This document shows positions 1 to 6,518 of a stretch of 23,758 bases of DNA, piece after piece. The position numbers and the translations under genes were made by a program. Below the pieces are notes generated by a model that made no database searches, had not been told where the DNA came from, and saw only the letters and a program-made list of their open reading frames with translations. Positions within the stretch are counted from its first letter, which is position 1; each line of letters starts with the position of its first letter. The DNA comes from an uncultured bacterium (GTDB taxonomy: Bacteria; Patescibacteriota; Minisyncoccia; Phycocordibacterales; CAIZLB01): the NCBI GenBank assembly GCA_903864515.1, contig CAIPFZ010000045.1, positions 1-23,758 of the forward strand, given 5' to 3'.

Positions 1-13
1 ATAAACAATATAT

Positions 14-1141
14 ATGAAAAACAAAAAGAACATATTTATAGCCATAGTTGGAATTATCGTAATAGTTTCACTCGTTTGGATGGGATTTAAAGATAATTCT
101 GCAATAAGTGAAAATTCAGGTAATTTTAAGGCCAATAATCAAGAAATTGTTATCGGAGCAGTACTATCAGAAACTGGAATGGCTTCAATTGATGGGAATA
201 ATATTAAAAGAGGAATTGAATTTGCAAGAGAGGAATTAGCAAAGAAGGGGATTAAAGTTAAGGTTGTATATGAGGATGATCAGACAAATCCCAAAAATAC
301 TGTAACTGCAATTCAAAAGCTGGTTGATATTAATCATCCACAAGCTTTGATTGGTCCTACATGGAGTTTCTTGGCTGAAGCTGCTGGTCCTGTGGTTGAG
401 AAAAATAAGATTGTCTCAATGAGTCCAGCAAATACTAGTGAGTTTGTTTCCGTTAATTCAGGGTACTTCTTCTTTGGAGCTCCAAAGAATGAGGCTAAGG
501 AGAAATACGCAACAGACTGGATTAAGGAAAGGGGATTGAAGAAAATTGCAATTGTTGTTGAGAAAAGTGGCTGGTCAGATAGTCATATCGTACCTTTTGA
601 GAATGCAATAAAGAATGCTGGTGCAGAGCTTGTGTTTACTGAAAAATTCACTTATGCACAAAACTCAGTTGATGGGGGATCTGTAAAGGATATTATTATG
701 AAAGCAAAGAACGCTGGAGTTGATGGGGTGCTTTATACAGGTTTTGATCAATCAACTGCTGTTCTAATTTCAAAGAAGCAAGAATTGAAAGCTGATTTTC
801 AAATGCTCATGGCGACAGAAATTCCAGTTGGGCTTCAAAAGAAGGGGGTTGTGAATATAAAGGATTCTGACAATATGTTTATCATTAGCCCTAAAGATTC
901 AGAATCTTTCAGCGATGCATACAGGGCAAGATACAATGAGTATCCAGGTGCGTATGCAGATAGGGGATATGATAGTTTGATGCTACTCGTTTCCGCTTTG
1001 CAGAATAAGGGGGATATGGATCTTAAGGATTATCTAAAATCTGATTCAAGTCCAAAATATAAAGGTTATGCTGGAGTGTATGACTTTGATCAGAAGGGTG
1101 ATATTAAAGATAGTACGTGGAAGGTGGTGCAGGTAAAATAG
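14..1141 (+). CDS. LivK-like periplasmic binding protein (orphan SBP 1)
   Basis: 375 aa. Residues about 6-25 form a hydrophobic N-terminal segment after a basic MKNKK start. There is no lipobox cysteine, so it is either a cleaved signal peptide or an uncleaved membrane anchor. The rest (about 46-370) reads as a type I periplasmic binding fold of the branched-chain amino acid receptor class (Peripla_BP_6/LivK): IGAVLSETG near the start, then VYEDDQTNPK and ALIGPTWS. The family binds small ligands such as amino acids outside the membrane, usually for an ABC importer or a sensor. No permease or ATPase partner is present, so the ligand and role are unknown. It starts 14 bases into the window, so its promoter and any divergent regulator are not visible. 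It converges on a TrmB-like gene and shares a terminator hairpin with it. The stop is TAG. Family is confident; function is not. Confidence 0.85.
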   Translation: MKNKKNIFIAIVGIIVIVSLVWMGFKDNSAISENSGNFKANNQEIVIGAVLSETGMASIDGNNIKRGIEFAREELAKKGIKVKVVYEDDQTNPKNTVTAIQKLVDINHPQALIGPTWSFLAEAAGPVVEKNKIVSMSPANTSEFVSVNSGYFFFGAPKNEAKEKYATDWIKERGLKKIAIVVEKSGWSDSHIVPFENAIKNAGAELVFTEKFTYAQNSVDGGSVKDIIMKAKNAGVDGVLYTGFDQSTAVLISKKQELKADFQMLMATEIPVGLQKKGVVNIKDSDNMFIISPKDSESFSDAYRARYNEYPGAYADRGYDSLMLLVSALQNKGDMDLKDYLKSDSSPKYKGYAGVYDFDQKGDIKDSTWKVVQVK

Positions 1142-1161
1142 CTTTGTAATTGTCTGTCAAT

Positions 1162-1199
1162 AAAATAACTCCACAGCCTAAACGCTTTGGGGTTATTTT
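1162..1199. terminator. Bidirectional intrinsic terminator between SBP 1 and TrmB-like 1
   Basis: The arms AAAATAACTCC (1162-1172) and GGGGTTATTTT (1189-1199) pair over 11 bp with one wobble around a 16-nt loop. The right arm runs into T residues on the plus strand, and the left arm gives a T-rich tail on the minus strand. The stop codon of the minus-strand regulator (1193-1195) lies inside the stem. Confidence 0.75.
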
Positions 1200-1933
1200 T
1201 TTGCAGAAGTATTCCAAGCGAGTAAAAAGAAGTTTGAAAGGAGGGTAGAATATGTTTTAGAATCGATAACCACTGAATTTAGTTTATTGTCTTTAATTGA
1301 AAATAAATCCACTCTGTCGCCGTAAATATTGATGATACCAGGTAATTCAAAATTACTTGGAAGAAATCGGGTTTCTCTTAACTTATTTGTCTCAAAATCC
1401 TTCGGAATTCTATTTGTTTCCGGCATTAACATTTTTACAAAAATCCCCGCGTCCTCTCTTTCTGTTACCCATTGATTGATAAACCTGGGCATTTTTAGAG
1501 AAAAGATATTTGTTGCTGCAGTGAGCATGGTTTTTATATTATTTTTCTCGCAATATATTAGGCTGTCTCTCATGACTTTCTTCAAACCCTCCTCGCCTTC
1601 ATACATCTTCACGGAATCAGATTGTCCTATTTTGTTAGATAGATTGCTTAGTGTTGGCAATAACTCTTGAATCAAATCCTCTTTTTCCCTTAGGTCTGAC
1701 AATAGACGTTTTGGGCTTTCTGCAGAGAAGTATGATGTACCGTTCTTTTTCCAAGATTCAATAACCCCTCGCTTTTTCAGGGACTCTAGTACGTGATAGA
1801 CACTTGTCTTTGGAATTTTTGTTCTTTTATAGATTTCAAATGCAGATGAGTCCATATTGGAAAGAACATCTAAATAGATGACCGCTTCCGCTTCATTGAA
1901 ACCATATTTAATTAGTTTTTTGATTGTTTGCAT
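1193..1933 (-). CDS. TrmB-like winged-helix transcriptional regulator 1
   Basis: 246 aa. Residues 1-75 form a TrmB-type winged helix; the likely recognition helix starts near PKTSVYHVLESL (41-52), followed by a wing ending in YFSAESP. A helical linker follows (about 78-100), then a C-terminal sensor-like domain with WVTERE and the motif NIYGDRVDLFSI. TrmB proteins are known from archaea as sugar-responsive repressors or activators; the effector here is unknown. It is divergent from the frameshifted SBP 2 across a 153-bp region with a 15-bp palindrome only 5 bp upstream of this start codon, so autoregulation is likely. Two related regulators lie downstream in the window. The family call is firm; the target and ligand are inference. 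Confidence 0.85.
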   Translation of the reverse strand: MQTIKKLIKYGFNEAEAVIYLDVLSNMDSSAFEIYKRTKIPKTSVYHVLESLKKRGVIESWKKNGTSYFSAESPKRLLSDLREKEDLIQELLPTLSNLSNKIGQSDSVKMYEGEEGLKKVMRDSLIYCEKNNIKTMLTAATNIFSLKMPRFINQWVTEREDAGIFVKMLMPETNRIPKDFETNKLRETRFLPSNFELPGIINIYGDRVDLFSIKDNKLNSVVIDSKTYSTLLSNFFLLAWNTSAKK

Positions 1934-1938
1934 ATATA

Positions 1939-1953
1939 GTCCTAAATTTGGAC
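1939..1953. promoter_or_regulatory. Putative TrmB operator A1, GTCCTAAATTTGGAC
   Basis: A 15-bp palindrome with half-sites GTCC and GGAC separated by 7 bp, ending 5 bp before the start codon of the minus-strand regulator. The architecture recurs in the other two divergent regions of this cluster (3952-3966 and 6472-6486). At this position, bound protein would block transcription of the regulator's own gene. Confidence 0.6.
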
Positions 1954-2015
1954 GACATTATCTTCATAAATACCCTTTTAATATAATACCATATAAACAT
2001 ATATATCAAAATGTT

Positions 2016-2030
2016 AACCAAATTTAGGAC
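2016..2030. promoter_or_regulatory. Putative TrmB operator A2 (half-conserved copy)
   Basis: The 14-bp string CCAAATTTAGGACT (2018-2031) is the exact reverse complement of 1938-1951, so the intergenic region is framed by an inverted pair about 66 bp apart. One half-site (GGAC) is intact and the other is ACC rather than GTCC. It lies just upstream of the extended -10 element at 2038-2046, where the -35 region of SBP 2 would be. Confidence 0.5.
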
Positions 2031-2037
2031 TTATAAT

Positions 2038-2046
2038 TGATATAAT
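2038..2046 (+). promoter_or_regulatory. Extended -10 promoter for SBP 2 (TGATATAAT)
   Basis: A TG-A-TATAAT extended -10 element with no clear -35 hexamer. The same nonamer occurs before pilB (13315) and tpiA (19254). The predicted transcript start near 2053 leaves a leader of about 30 nt before the ATG at 2087. Confidence 0.5.
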
Positions 2047-2086
2047 CATATAATTTTATTCGCATATTAATAACCAACAGAAATAT

Positions 2087-3171
2087 ATGAAATATAAAAA
2101 GATAATTATACTAGGAGCGTTAGTTTTAGCACTGTTGCTCTACGGCCTATTTGCAGATTTTAATAATGATAAACATGTAAAGATTGGTGTTACATTGCCT
2201 TTGTCTGGTAACTTGTCTATGTATGGGGAATCCATCCTGAATGGAATAAATTTGGCAATTAATGAACAAAATAATTCATCTGACTCTCTAAAAATTGATT
2301 TAATTGTTGGAAATAACGAAGGATCCCCGAATAAAGCTGTTTCTGATGTTAATAATTTCGTGTACGTTGATAAGGTATCGGCGGTTTATAATTCATTTGA
2401 GTCATTAGGTCTTGCAGCCAGAGAAATTGTCGAAAAAACTCATGTACTGATGATAATGAGTACCACATATGTTCTAACTGCAAAGGATTCTCCAAAATTT
2501 ACTTTTCGTGACTATTGGAATTTTAAAAATATTGGAAATGATTTTAACATAATTTTGAAAAAGGACAGTGTATCATCAGTTAAAATTCTTGCGCAAAACG
2601 ATAATTCATATAATGACTTTAAGAGCGGTATAGTTCAAGATGGTGTTGAATTAGGTAGGGAAGAGAAGTTTAATTATGGAGAAAAGGATTTCAGAACCAG
2701 TCTATCTAAGCTTAATATTTCAAGTAATGATAATTTGATAGTCTATGCTTTCCCAGTTGAAGCCTCTTTAATTGTTAAACAATTGATTGAGCTTGGAATC
2801 CAACCTAATAGATTATTAATTACTGAGGCTACGGAGTATCCACTGATGTCTGATAGTAAAAGTGTCCTTATTTGAGCGATATCGGAGCTTACAGTTATGT
2901 GGCTTCAGAAATTCTAGATAATCAAGATTTCGTATCAAAATACAATAAAGCTTATAAAATAAATCCAAGAGCAGATTCAATATATGCTTATGAGGACGCT
3001 AAAATGCTAATAGGGGCTATTAAAAAGTGTGATAAATTTGAATATAAAATTGAAGATCAAAGAGTTTGTATTAAGGATGAAATTAAAGGAGGATTCGATG
3101 AGTTTAATAATATTAATAGGAATGTACCTATCGTGAAGTTTGGTGGGGGAAGGTTCAGTGTAATTAAATAG
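2087..3171 (+). pseudogene. LivK-like periplasmic binding protein (orphan SBP 2), frameshifted
   Basis: Two reading frames together encode one LivK-like binding protein. The first frame (2087-2875) gives a hydrophobic N-terminal segment (about 5-23) and the binding-fold start IGVTLPLSGNLSMYGES. It ends at TGA (2873-2875), just after TEYPLMSDSKSVLI. The second frame opens at 2860 and continues as LSDIGAYSYVASEIL, matching the register of the paralogues through to TAG at 3171. A -1 shift near 2870 restores a product of about 360 residues, the size of its paralogues. The TTG at 2872 overlaps the TGA, but a separate C-terminal product would have no signal sequence or complete fold. The C-terminal part has two cysteines not shared with SBP 1. 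A one-base deletion or an assembly error is the simplest reading. Confidence 0.75.
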
Positions 3172-3193
3172 AATGTATAGAATTAAATATTGT

Positions 3194-3946
3194 TTATTCG
3201 GTCTTAACCGTAACATTATTCCAAATCAGATTGAAGAAAGAAGAAAATATACTACTAAAAGGCTCTGATTCTATAATTAGTGAATAAATCTTCTGATTGT
3301 CCATAAAAAATAGGGCAGTCTTATTGCCGTAAATATACATTGAACTTTTAATATCTTGCGGACCTTTGACCTCTCTCGTCTCTCTGAATGAATTACTTTC
3401 ATAGCCCTCATCAATGTCTCCTGGAACAAATTCAGGCCTGATTATTCTAATATGTATATTTGACCGCTCTCTTGTTTTAATCCATTCACGGCTGACTTTT
3501 GGAAAATATTTTATAAAATCTGGTCTAAGATATGCGCTTATGGTTTTTACTCTTGTAAGCTTAGAATGATCTAAAATATCTTGTAGTACCACCTTAGACC
3601 CTTCCTTTCCGGTGTATAACTTTGCGGAAGGAACTGTTCTTCCATCTTCAGAAAGAAGTCTTAGCTCTGGGATTAATTCCTTCATCTTCTCCAATTTTTC
3701 TTCCTGTATTTTTAATAATCTATTTGGACTTTCCGCTCCATAATATTTAACTCCATTTTTCCTCCACATACTTACCAAGCCCATTCTCTGCATTGATAGT
3801 AGGGTGTCATATATGGTTGTCTTTGCAATTCCAGTGTCTTGCACAATTTGGGTAATAGAACAGTCTTTAAGTTTGAGGAGGCTTAAATAGACCTGAGATT
3901 CTTTGTCGGAAAAGCCAATTTGTGATAGTTGTTGAATATAATTCAT
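3194..3946 (-). CDS. TrmB-like winged-helix transcriptional regulator 2
   Basis: 250 aa, clearly paralogous to the regulator at 1193-1933. It has the same N-terminal layout (YIQQLSQIGFSDKESQVYLSLL), a recognition helix near AKTTIYDTLLSM (41-52), a wing ending in YYGAESP, and a C-terminal domain with WIKTRE and MYIYGNKTALFFM. It is divergent from SBP 3 across 148 bp and convergent with the frameshifted SBP 2. A GTCG-N7-CGAC palindrome sits 5 bp upstream of its start codon, at the same offset as in regulator 1. A minus-strand TATAAT (3973-3978) with TTGTAT (3995-4000) 16 bp upstream is a plausible promoter and would start transcription at or near the edge of that palindrome. Ligand unknown. Confidence 0.85.
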   Translation of the reverse strand: MNYIQQLSQIGFSDKESQVYLSLLKLKDCSITQIVQDTGIAKTTIYDTLLSMQRMGLVSMWRKNGVKYYGAESPNRLLKIQEEKLEKMKELIPELRLLSEDGRTVPSAKLYTGKEGSKVVLQDILDHSKLTRVKTISAYLRPDFIKYFPKVSREWIKTRERSNIHIRIIRPEFVPGDIDEGYESNSFRETREVKGPQDIKSSMYIYGNKTALFFMDNQKIYSLIIESEPFSSIFSSFFNLIWNNVTVKTE

Positions 3947-3951
3947 AAATG

Positions 3952-3966
3952 GTCGGAAAAAGCGAC
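3952..3966. promoter_or_regulatory. Putative TrmB operator B1, GTCGGAAAAAGCGAC
   Basis: Half-sites GTCG and CGAC separated by 7 bp, beginning 5 bp upstream of the regulator 2 start codon. It has the same total length, spacing and position as operator A1, with a different fourth base. It would cover roughly +1 to +15 of the predicted regulator transcript. Confidence 0.6.
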
Positions 3967-3985
3967 TAATATATTATACACTATG

Positions 3986-4004
3986 AACCTTGTAATACAA
4001 GGTT
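3986..4004. promoter_or_regulatory. Perfect 19-bp palindrome AACCTTGTAATACAAGGTT
   Basis: Two 9-bp arms around one base, followed on the plus strand by a run of T to 4010. It overlaps the predicted -35 element of regulator 2. No gene on the plus strand ends just before it, so it is more likely a second operator than a terminator, although the hairpin plus T-tract shape is terminator-like. Confidence 0.45.
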
Positions 4005-4047
4005 TTTTTTACTTTGCATAAAATATCAAGTATAAAACGCGATTTAA

Positions 4048-4078
4048 TTGACAAAGTCTAATAAAATGTTGTTGTAAT
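4048..4078 (+). promoter_or_regulatory. Promoter for SBP 3
   Basis: TTGACA at 4048-4053 is followed 19 bp later by TGTAAT (4073-4078), which is preceded by TGT as in an extended -10. The predicted start near 4085 gives a leader of about 10 nt and no Shine-Dalgarno sequence. The spacer is slightly long. Confidence 0.45.
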
Positions 4079-4094
4079 AATTTAAATCAAAAAT

Positions 4095-5222
4095 ATGAAA
4101 AAACATAAAATTATATCAATATTCATAGCCGTAATACTTATTGTAGTTTGGATTAGTGTCGGAATGAGTGGTTCCAATGATTCAAATACTATCAAGATTG
4201 GCTTTATAGGCGCTCTTTCCGGAGCTGATCCTTCGTATGGAGAGGCTATGAAGGGTGGGGTAGAGATTGCCGTTGAAGAGATAAATACTCAAGGTGGAAT
4301 AGATGGAAAAAAGGCTGAGGTGATATATGAAGATGGTAAATGTATTGATTCAAAAGGTGCCATATCTGCTTTTCAAAAGCTGAATGATATAGATCACGTA
4401 AAAGCCATAATTGGTGGAGGGTGTTCAAATGAAGTTTCTTCTATCACCAAATTGATTAATGATAATAAGGTGTTCTTAATTTCATCTGGTGCATCTAGTC
4501 CTAATATCTCTGGATCAAGTAAGTATATCTTTAGAAATTCATCTAATGATACAGAAATGAGTAGGCAGTTATCAATTAAAATTGTTGAAGATGGTTTTAA
4601 GGACATTGCGATTATTTCTGATAATTCAGATTTTTCCTCAGGATTCAGAAAATCATTTGTAAATGAGTTTGGTAAGGTTGGGGGAGTTATGAATGTGGAT
4701 ATAATTGTTCAAGCTGGTCAATCTGATTACAGATCTGATATTACTAAACTGAAAGCTTCTAATCCAAAAGCAATATTCATTAATCCAGCTGTTCCAAAGA
4801 CTGCAGGTATTATTGTAAAACAAATGAGGGAGGCTGGTTTAACTTCTAAAATATATTTAACTTACATGGCTACGCCTGCGTTTTTCAATATAGCAGGAGA
4901 TAGTGCTGATGGTGCAACTGTAATAGACTTACCAAAAGTCTCTGGCGATCTTTCACAAGATATTCTAACTAAGTTTGAAACTAAGTATGGTCACAAAACT
5001 GTTTATGAGTATAATACTGTTGCGGCGTACGATGCGATGATGGTTGTCCGAGAATCTATTTCAAAGGTTGGATATAATTCTGATAAAATAGTTAATTATT
5101 TATCATCACAAAATTTTTCTGGTGGCTTAGGTAACTTTAGCTTTAATAATCAAGGTGATGTTTCCGGGATGAAATATACATTTCAAATTATTAAAGGGCA
5201 TGAGTTAGTTGAGATAAAATAG
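4095..5222 (+). CDS. LivK-like periplasmic binding protein (orphan SBP 3)
   Basis: 375 aa. Residues about 6-24 are hydrophobic after MKKHK, again without a lipobox cysteine. The binding fold begins IKIGFIGALSGADPSYGEAMKGG and continues with VEIAVEEINTQGGIDGKKAEVIYEDGKC, a textbook LivK opening. Two cysteines (in EDGKC and GGGCSNEV) could form a disulphide if the protein is exported. The C-terminal lobe contains YEYNTVAAYDAMMVV, the usual last conserved segment. It is divergent from regulator 2 and convergent with SBP 4, with a perfect palindromic terminator between them. No transport partner is encoded nearby, so import is not supported by context. It is the closest of the four to canonical amino-acid receptors. 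Confidence 0.88.
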   Translation: MKKHKIISIFIAVILIVVWISVGMSGSNDSNTIKIGFIGALSGADPSYGEAMKGGVEIAVEEINTQGGIDGKKAEVIYEDGKCIDSKGAISAFQKLNDIDHVKAIIGGGCSNEVSSITKLINDNKVFLISSGASSPNISGSSKYIFRNSSNDTEMSRQLSIKIVEDGFKDIAIISDNSDFSSGFRKSFVNEFGKVGGVMNVDIIVQAGQSDYRSDITKLKASNPKAIFINPAVPKTAGIIVKQMREAGLTSKIYLTYMATPAFFNIAGDSADGATVIDLPKVSGDLSQDILTKFETKYGHKTVYEYNTVAAYDAMMVVRESISKVGYNSDKIVNYLSSQNFSGGLGNFSFNNQGDVSGMKYTFQIIKGHELVEIK

Positions 5223-5228
5223 CTTATA

Positions 5229-5266
5229 AATAAAGGGTCTCGCAGATATCTGCGAGACCCTTTATT
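5229..5266. terminator. Perfect 38-bp palindromic bidirectional terminator
   Basis: Two 19-bp arms with no mismatch, centred between 5247 and 5248 in GATATC; the GC-rich core is GGGTCTCGCAGA and its complement. The A/T outer arms supply a short T-rich tail on both strands. It lies between the convergent stops of SBP 3 (5222) and SBP 4 (5282). Confidence 0.85.
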
Positions 5267-5281
5267 GTATGGTTGTGTTAA

Positions 5282-6364
5282 TTATTTTATTAATACCATC
5301 ACCCCATTTTCAATCTTTGCTGGAAAAAGTGGAAAAGTAATTTCTCCTTTTTCATTAACATTTAATTTTCCCATCAATCCATCAAAGTCTTTTATGTTCT
5401 TAAGGTTATTGAATACCTCTTTTGAATTATTTGCTCCTTTGATTGCTTGGCTATATATTCCGGTAAGATCATATCCTATTGCTGAATATGCGCTTGGTTT
5501 AGTTTTATATTTATTCTCATATGCATCAGAGAAAATTTTAACTTTCTGATTTCCTGATAAATAATATTCTGGTGTTGTTAGATAAACTCCTTCAGCTAAG
5601 TTACCCGATTTTTCTTGAACTGTTTGCGATGATAATATCCAGTTTGTCATTTTGATTTTATCAAAATCCATCTCTTTCATTTGTTTAAGAATGCTAACAA
5701 GTTGATTGTCTAATCCTATAATGTAAACCCCTTCCGTTCCTGAGCTTTTGATTTTAGTGATCTGAGTTTTGAAATCTTGATCCTTTTTATCAAACTCTTC
5801 AATATCCACAATGGAAGCCCCTGCCTTTTCTACAACATCTTTAAATACCTCACCGTATGTTTTTCCATATTCATCGTTACTTACAAGTAGAGAGATCTTC
5901 TTGAGATTGAGGGATTTTGTTGCAAAGTTTGCCATGATTGGAGCCTCTTGTTCTGCTGAGGTAAAATATCTTATCGATAAATCTCCTTGTACCTTTCTTG
6001 CAGAAACTAATGTTTGCATAGAGAAGATTCCATCCTTTTCTGCTATTGGGACTACAGCATTAGCAACTGAGCTTAGGGAAAGTATAACTGAACCAAGATT
6101 GTTCTGTGATTTTAGCTTCTGATATGCTGAAATTGCTGAATTGGTATTAGACTGGCTATCTTCATAAACCAAATTGATCTTTGAGTCCTGATTGGCTAAA
6201 TCCATTCCTTTCTTCATCTCCTCACCAAAAAACTGTGCTGGACCAGTAAGGGGAAGTATTGCACCTATAGCAAGAGGCTTATTGTTGTTTGAATTAGTGA
6301 ATAGTAACGTACCTATTATGATAATCAGAATAACTGTGATTATTGATATAATTTTATTTTTCAT
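5282..6364 (-). CDS. LivK-like periplasmic binding protein (orphan SBP 4)
   Basis: 360 aa from the ATG at 6362-6364. The frame is open further upstream, but that extension lacks a signal sequence at its N terminus and would run over the promoter, so the internal ATG (MKNKIISIITVILIIII) is preferred. Residues 4-22 are a hydrophobic export or anchor segment, with no lipobox cysteine. The binding fold starts LAIGAILPLTGPAQFFGEEMKKG and continues with VYEDSQSN; the C-terminal lobe ends in YSAIGYDLTGIYSQAI. It is divergent from regulator 3, with a well-formed minus-strand promoter that predicts a leader of only about 6 nt. Ligand and partner are unknown. Confidence 0.87.
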   Translation of the reverse strand: MKNKIISIITVILIIIIGTLLFTNSNNNKPLAIGAILPLTGPAQFFGEEMKKGMDLANQDSKINLVYEDSQSNTNSAISAYQKLKSQNNLGSVILSLSSVANAVVPIAEKDGIFSMQTLVSARKVQGDLSIRYFTSAEQEAPIMANFATKSLNLKKISLLVSNDEYGKTYGEVFKDVVEKAGASIVDIEEFDKKDQDFKTQITKIKSSGTEGVYIIGLDNQLVSILKQMKEMDFDKIKMTNWILSSQTVQEKSGNLAEGVYLTTPEYYLSGNQKVKIFSDAYENKYKTKPSAYSAIGYDLTGIYSQAIKGANNSKEVFNNLKNIKDFDGLMGKLNVNEKGEITFPLFPAKIENGVMVLIK

Positions 6365-6376
6365 GTTTGTGCCTAT

Positions 6377-6405
6377 ATAATAAAACGATATGGTAGTCCT
6401 GTCAA
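6377..6405 (-). promoter_or_regulatory. Promoter for SBP 4
   Basis: On the minus strand, TTGACA (6400-6405) is followed by a 17-bp spacer and TATTAT (6377-6382). The predicted start near 6370 is about 6 nt from the ATG. The -35 hexamer overlaps the palindrome at 6400-6417. Confidence 0.65.
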
Positions 6406-6417
6406 AGATACATGACA
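6400..6417. promoter_or_regulatory. Putative TrmB operator C1, TGTCA-N8-TGACA
   Basis: An inverted repeat of TGTCA and TGACA with an 8-bp spacer, one base longer than the other operators. It overlaps the -35 element of SBP 4, so binding would be expected to repress it. Confidence 0.5.
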
Positions 6418-6469
6418 TAATCTTACAATATAGAGCTACAAATAAAGCTAGTATAGAAAACATGAAATG

Positions 6470-6488
6470 TTGTCACAGATTTTGACAA
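6470..6488. promoter_or_regulatory. Putative TrmB operator C2, TTGTCA-N7-TGACAA
   Basis: A 19-bp palindrome whose 15-bp core GTCACAGATTTTGAC has the same GTC-N9-GAC layout as operators A1 and B1. It overlaps the -35 hexamer of the regulator 3 promoter (6482-6487), consistent with autorepression. Confidence 0.6.
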
Positions 6489-6510
6489 AACATATACAAA
6501 GATATATGAT
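6482..6510 (+). promoter_or_regulatory. Promoter for TrmB-like 3 (leaderless)
   Basis: TTGACA (6482-6487), a 17-bp spacer and TATGAT (6505-6510). Only 8 bp separate the -10 from the ATG at 6519, so the transcript should start at or next to the start codon. This is the clearest sigma-70-type promoter in the window. Confidence 0.7.
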
Positions 6511-6518
6511 TACAATCA

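Noticed and set aside
2873..2875. UGA read as glycine or tryptophan (alternative genetic code)
   Set aside because: Reading through the TGA in the same frame does not continue the homology; the continuation is in another frame. No intact gene contains in-frame TGA.
2857..2885. Programmed ribosomal frameshifting in binding protein 2
   Set aside because: A -1 shift is needed, but the local CTT ATT TGA context has no X-XXY-YYZ slippery heptamer and no strong downstream stem was evident. The prfB-type shift at UGA is +1. Mutation or assembly error is simpler.
14..5222. Binding proteins as lipoproteins of a complete ABC importer
   Set aside because: None has a lipobox cysteine after the hydrophobic segment, and no importer permease or ATPase is encoded in the window. 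The only ABC protein is an exporter-type fusion.
6365..6463. N-terminal extension of SBP 4 (frame open to 6463)
   Set aside because: It would bury the signal segment at residue 37 and run through a good promoter and operator. The ATG at 6364 fits the paralogues.
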